This document shows positions 63,167 to 64,000 of a stretch of 64,000 bases of DNA, piece after piece. A program made the translations under genes and the position numbers. This stretch comes from Albugo candida. Its lineage: Eukaryota; Oomycota; Peronosporomycetes; Albuginales; Albuginaceae. The stretch spans positions 124,001-188,000 of the forward strand of contig CAJNAR010000015.1 of assembly GCA_905220665.1 (NCBI GenBank). Reading direction: 5' to 3'. The notes under the pieces are model-generated. The model worked only from the letters and a program-made list of their open reading frames with translations, was not told where the DNA came from and did not search any database. Numbering within the stretch: the first letter of the stretch is position 1; every line of letters starts with the position of its first letter.

Positions 63167-64000
63167 TCAGCCTGAAATCGACGTATACGCGTAACGTCGT
63201 TGAATCCTCTGTGAGCGAACAACCATCACCATAGCAACCAGTGCTACGAAAACACTGGCCGCCAGAATTGCCGATACACCAAATGCCCATTTGCTTTGAT
63301 CTTCGGTCTCAGCCATCAACTGAAGGTTGTCATTCGATACGGACGATTGAGCTCGCACAATAGTACGCCTCCATGGCCGTGTTGGAAACTTGTCCAGCAT
63401 GTAATCGTAATACTCGATAGATAATCCCGAAGTTTCATTGAAAAGCGGATTTCCACCAACATAAGATGTTCCATACTGATCACCGTAACGGTTTAATTCA
63501 TTTTGGGAGATCCAGTCTGCAATGTGCGCTTTTTCTTCATCATTGATTGCATTCGTCACCAGCTTCATGAATTTGCTAGAATCCTGGCCGCTACCACCGA
63601 TTTGGTTCATCAGACGACGCAATTTTTCCGTGATCGAGGTCAGCTCTGTTACATTTTCCCATAGTCTCTCGTATATCAAAACGACGTACACTTTGGGCTG
63701 TGTACACTCGACACACTTTTGTAGTCCCGAGTCGGATTCAGCATTACATCCTTCAATGTTATACTCGTAATTCATCCCTGCGACGACTTGACTCCTAAAC
63801 GAAAAAATATTGTTGATACACATGGACGGGACCAAATTGTTGGATGAGGCCGAAGCGTTTTTTAGAACGCGCATCAAACGGTCTTCCGCCACCGCATCCA
63901 CTTCGTCTTGTTTCCACCCACCCACCACCACTTGTGATCTTGTACCAGTATGTAGAATGACTGCAAATGCAAACGCAGATGCAAGAAACGTAGTATTCAT
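63167..64000 (-). CDS. cystatin-like membrane protein, copy 2 (at the right edge)
   Basis: Paralogue of the gene at 50078-50917. The frame starts with an ATG in the last three bases of the window (MNTTFLASAFAFAVIL, a signal-peptide-like start), so an earlier start to the right cannot be excluded. The domain keeps the GG before WKQDEVDA, QVVAG followed by MNYEYNIEGC, and a LW in YERLWENVTEL. The same linker with PTRPWRRTIVRAQ, a membrane helix (FGVSAILAASVFVALVAM) and the basic tail ending AYTSISG are present. It differs from copy 1 by many substitutions and a two-residue gap in the acidic linker. Function as for copy 1: predicted surface-anchored inhibitor of papain-like proteases. Confidence 0.8.
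   Translation of the reverse strand: MNTTFLASAFAFAVILHTGTRSQVVVGGWKQDEVDAVAEDRLMRVLKNASASSNNLVPSMCINNIFSFRSQVVAGMNYEYNIEGCNAESDSGLQKCVECTQPKVYVVLIYERLWENVTELTSITEKLRRLMNQIGGSGQDSSKFMKLVTNAINDEEKAHIADWISQNELNRYGDQYGTSYVGGNPLFNETSGLSIEYYDYMLDKFPTRPWRRTIVRAQSSVSNDNLQLMAETEDQSKWAFGVSAILAASVFVALVAMVMVVRSQRIQRRYAYTSISG

Noticed and set aside
1..64000. tRNA, rRNA, CRISPR, bacterial operon features and viral genes
   Set aside because: Scanned by eye for TTCGANTC-type loops, repeat-spacer arrays and viral hallmark motifs; none found beyond the decayed Copia fragments. A covariance-model search would be decisive for small RNAs.

Overview
The window is eukaryotic nuclear DNA, most likely from an oomycete, and the style fits an obligate biotroph such as Albugo (inference; no species marker is present). 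Reasons: very compact conserved genes with introns of about 48-90 bp; a single-polypeptide fungal-type fatty acid synthase; flagellar genes (MAK-type kinase, RIB43A) expected of a zoospore former; a THAQKY-type one-repeat MYB factor; secreted cysteine-rich proteins; and cystatin-like membrane proteins resembling the protease inhibitors oomycetes deploy. No virus, CRISPR, rRNA or tRNA gene was recognised.

Layout. 1-17.7 kb is gene-poor. It holds a possible gene tail at the left edge, a decayed secreted cysteine-rich gene (1.77-2.40 kb), a short acidic orphan gene (5.58-6.06 kb), a 125-bp repeat present at 5.3 and 8.4 kb, a leucine carboxyl methyltransferase-acetyltransferase fusion gene (8.58-10.34 kb), and a tandem pair of secreted Pro/Gly/Asn-rich cysteine-rich genes (14.6-17.2 kb). 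17.9-45.8 kb is a dense housekeeping block: a twin-CX9C mitochondrial protein, eEF2, a DPP8/9-like peptidase, proteasome subunit alpha-1, NAD(P)H-hydrate epimerase, the 4101-residue fatty acid synthase, PWP2, RNA polymerase III subunit RPC34 and TMEM209. Neighbours are divergent with about 80-105 bp between start codons, or convergent with as little as 30 bp between stops. 45.8-52.6 kb is gene-poor again, with an inverted pair of Copia fragments, a broken relative of the methyltransferase-acetyltransferase gene, and a cystatin-like membrane protein. 52.6-62.8 kb holds a frame-broken FIRRM/C1orf112-like gene, RIB43A, a four-helix membrane protein, a MYB factor, a NIPA-type magnesium transporter and a MAK/ICK kinase. 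A second cystatin-like membrane protein on the minus strand reaches the right edge.

How the parts relate. The housekeeping genes act in translation, ribosome and tRNA/5S RNA synthesis, proteolysis, lipid synthesis and metabolite repair. MAK kinase and RIB43A point to the flagellum. Genes for secreted or surface proteins lie in the sparse parts and are the ones duplicated or decaying, as in genomes with fast-evolving compartments. Three near-perfect tandem duplications that break reading frames cluster within 2 kb (53.7-55.7 kb) and raise the question of assembly error. Exon structures were worked out by eye from splice signals and family alignment from memory; no search was run.
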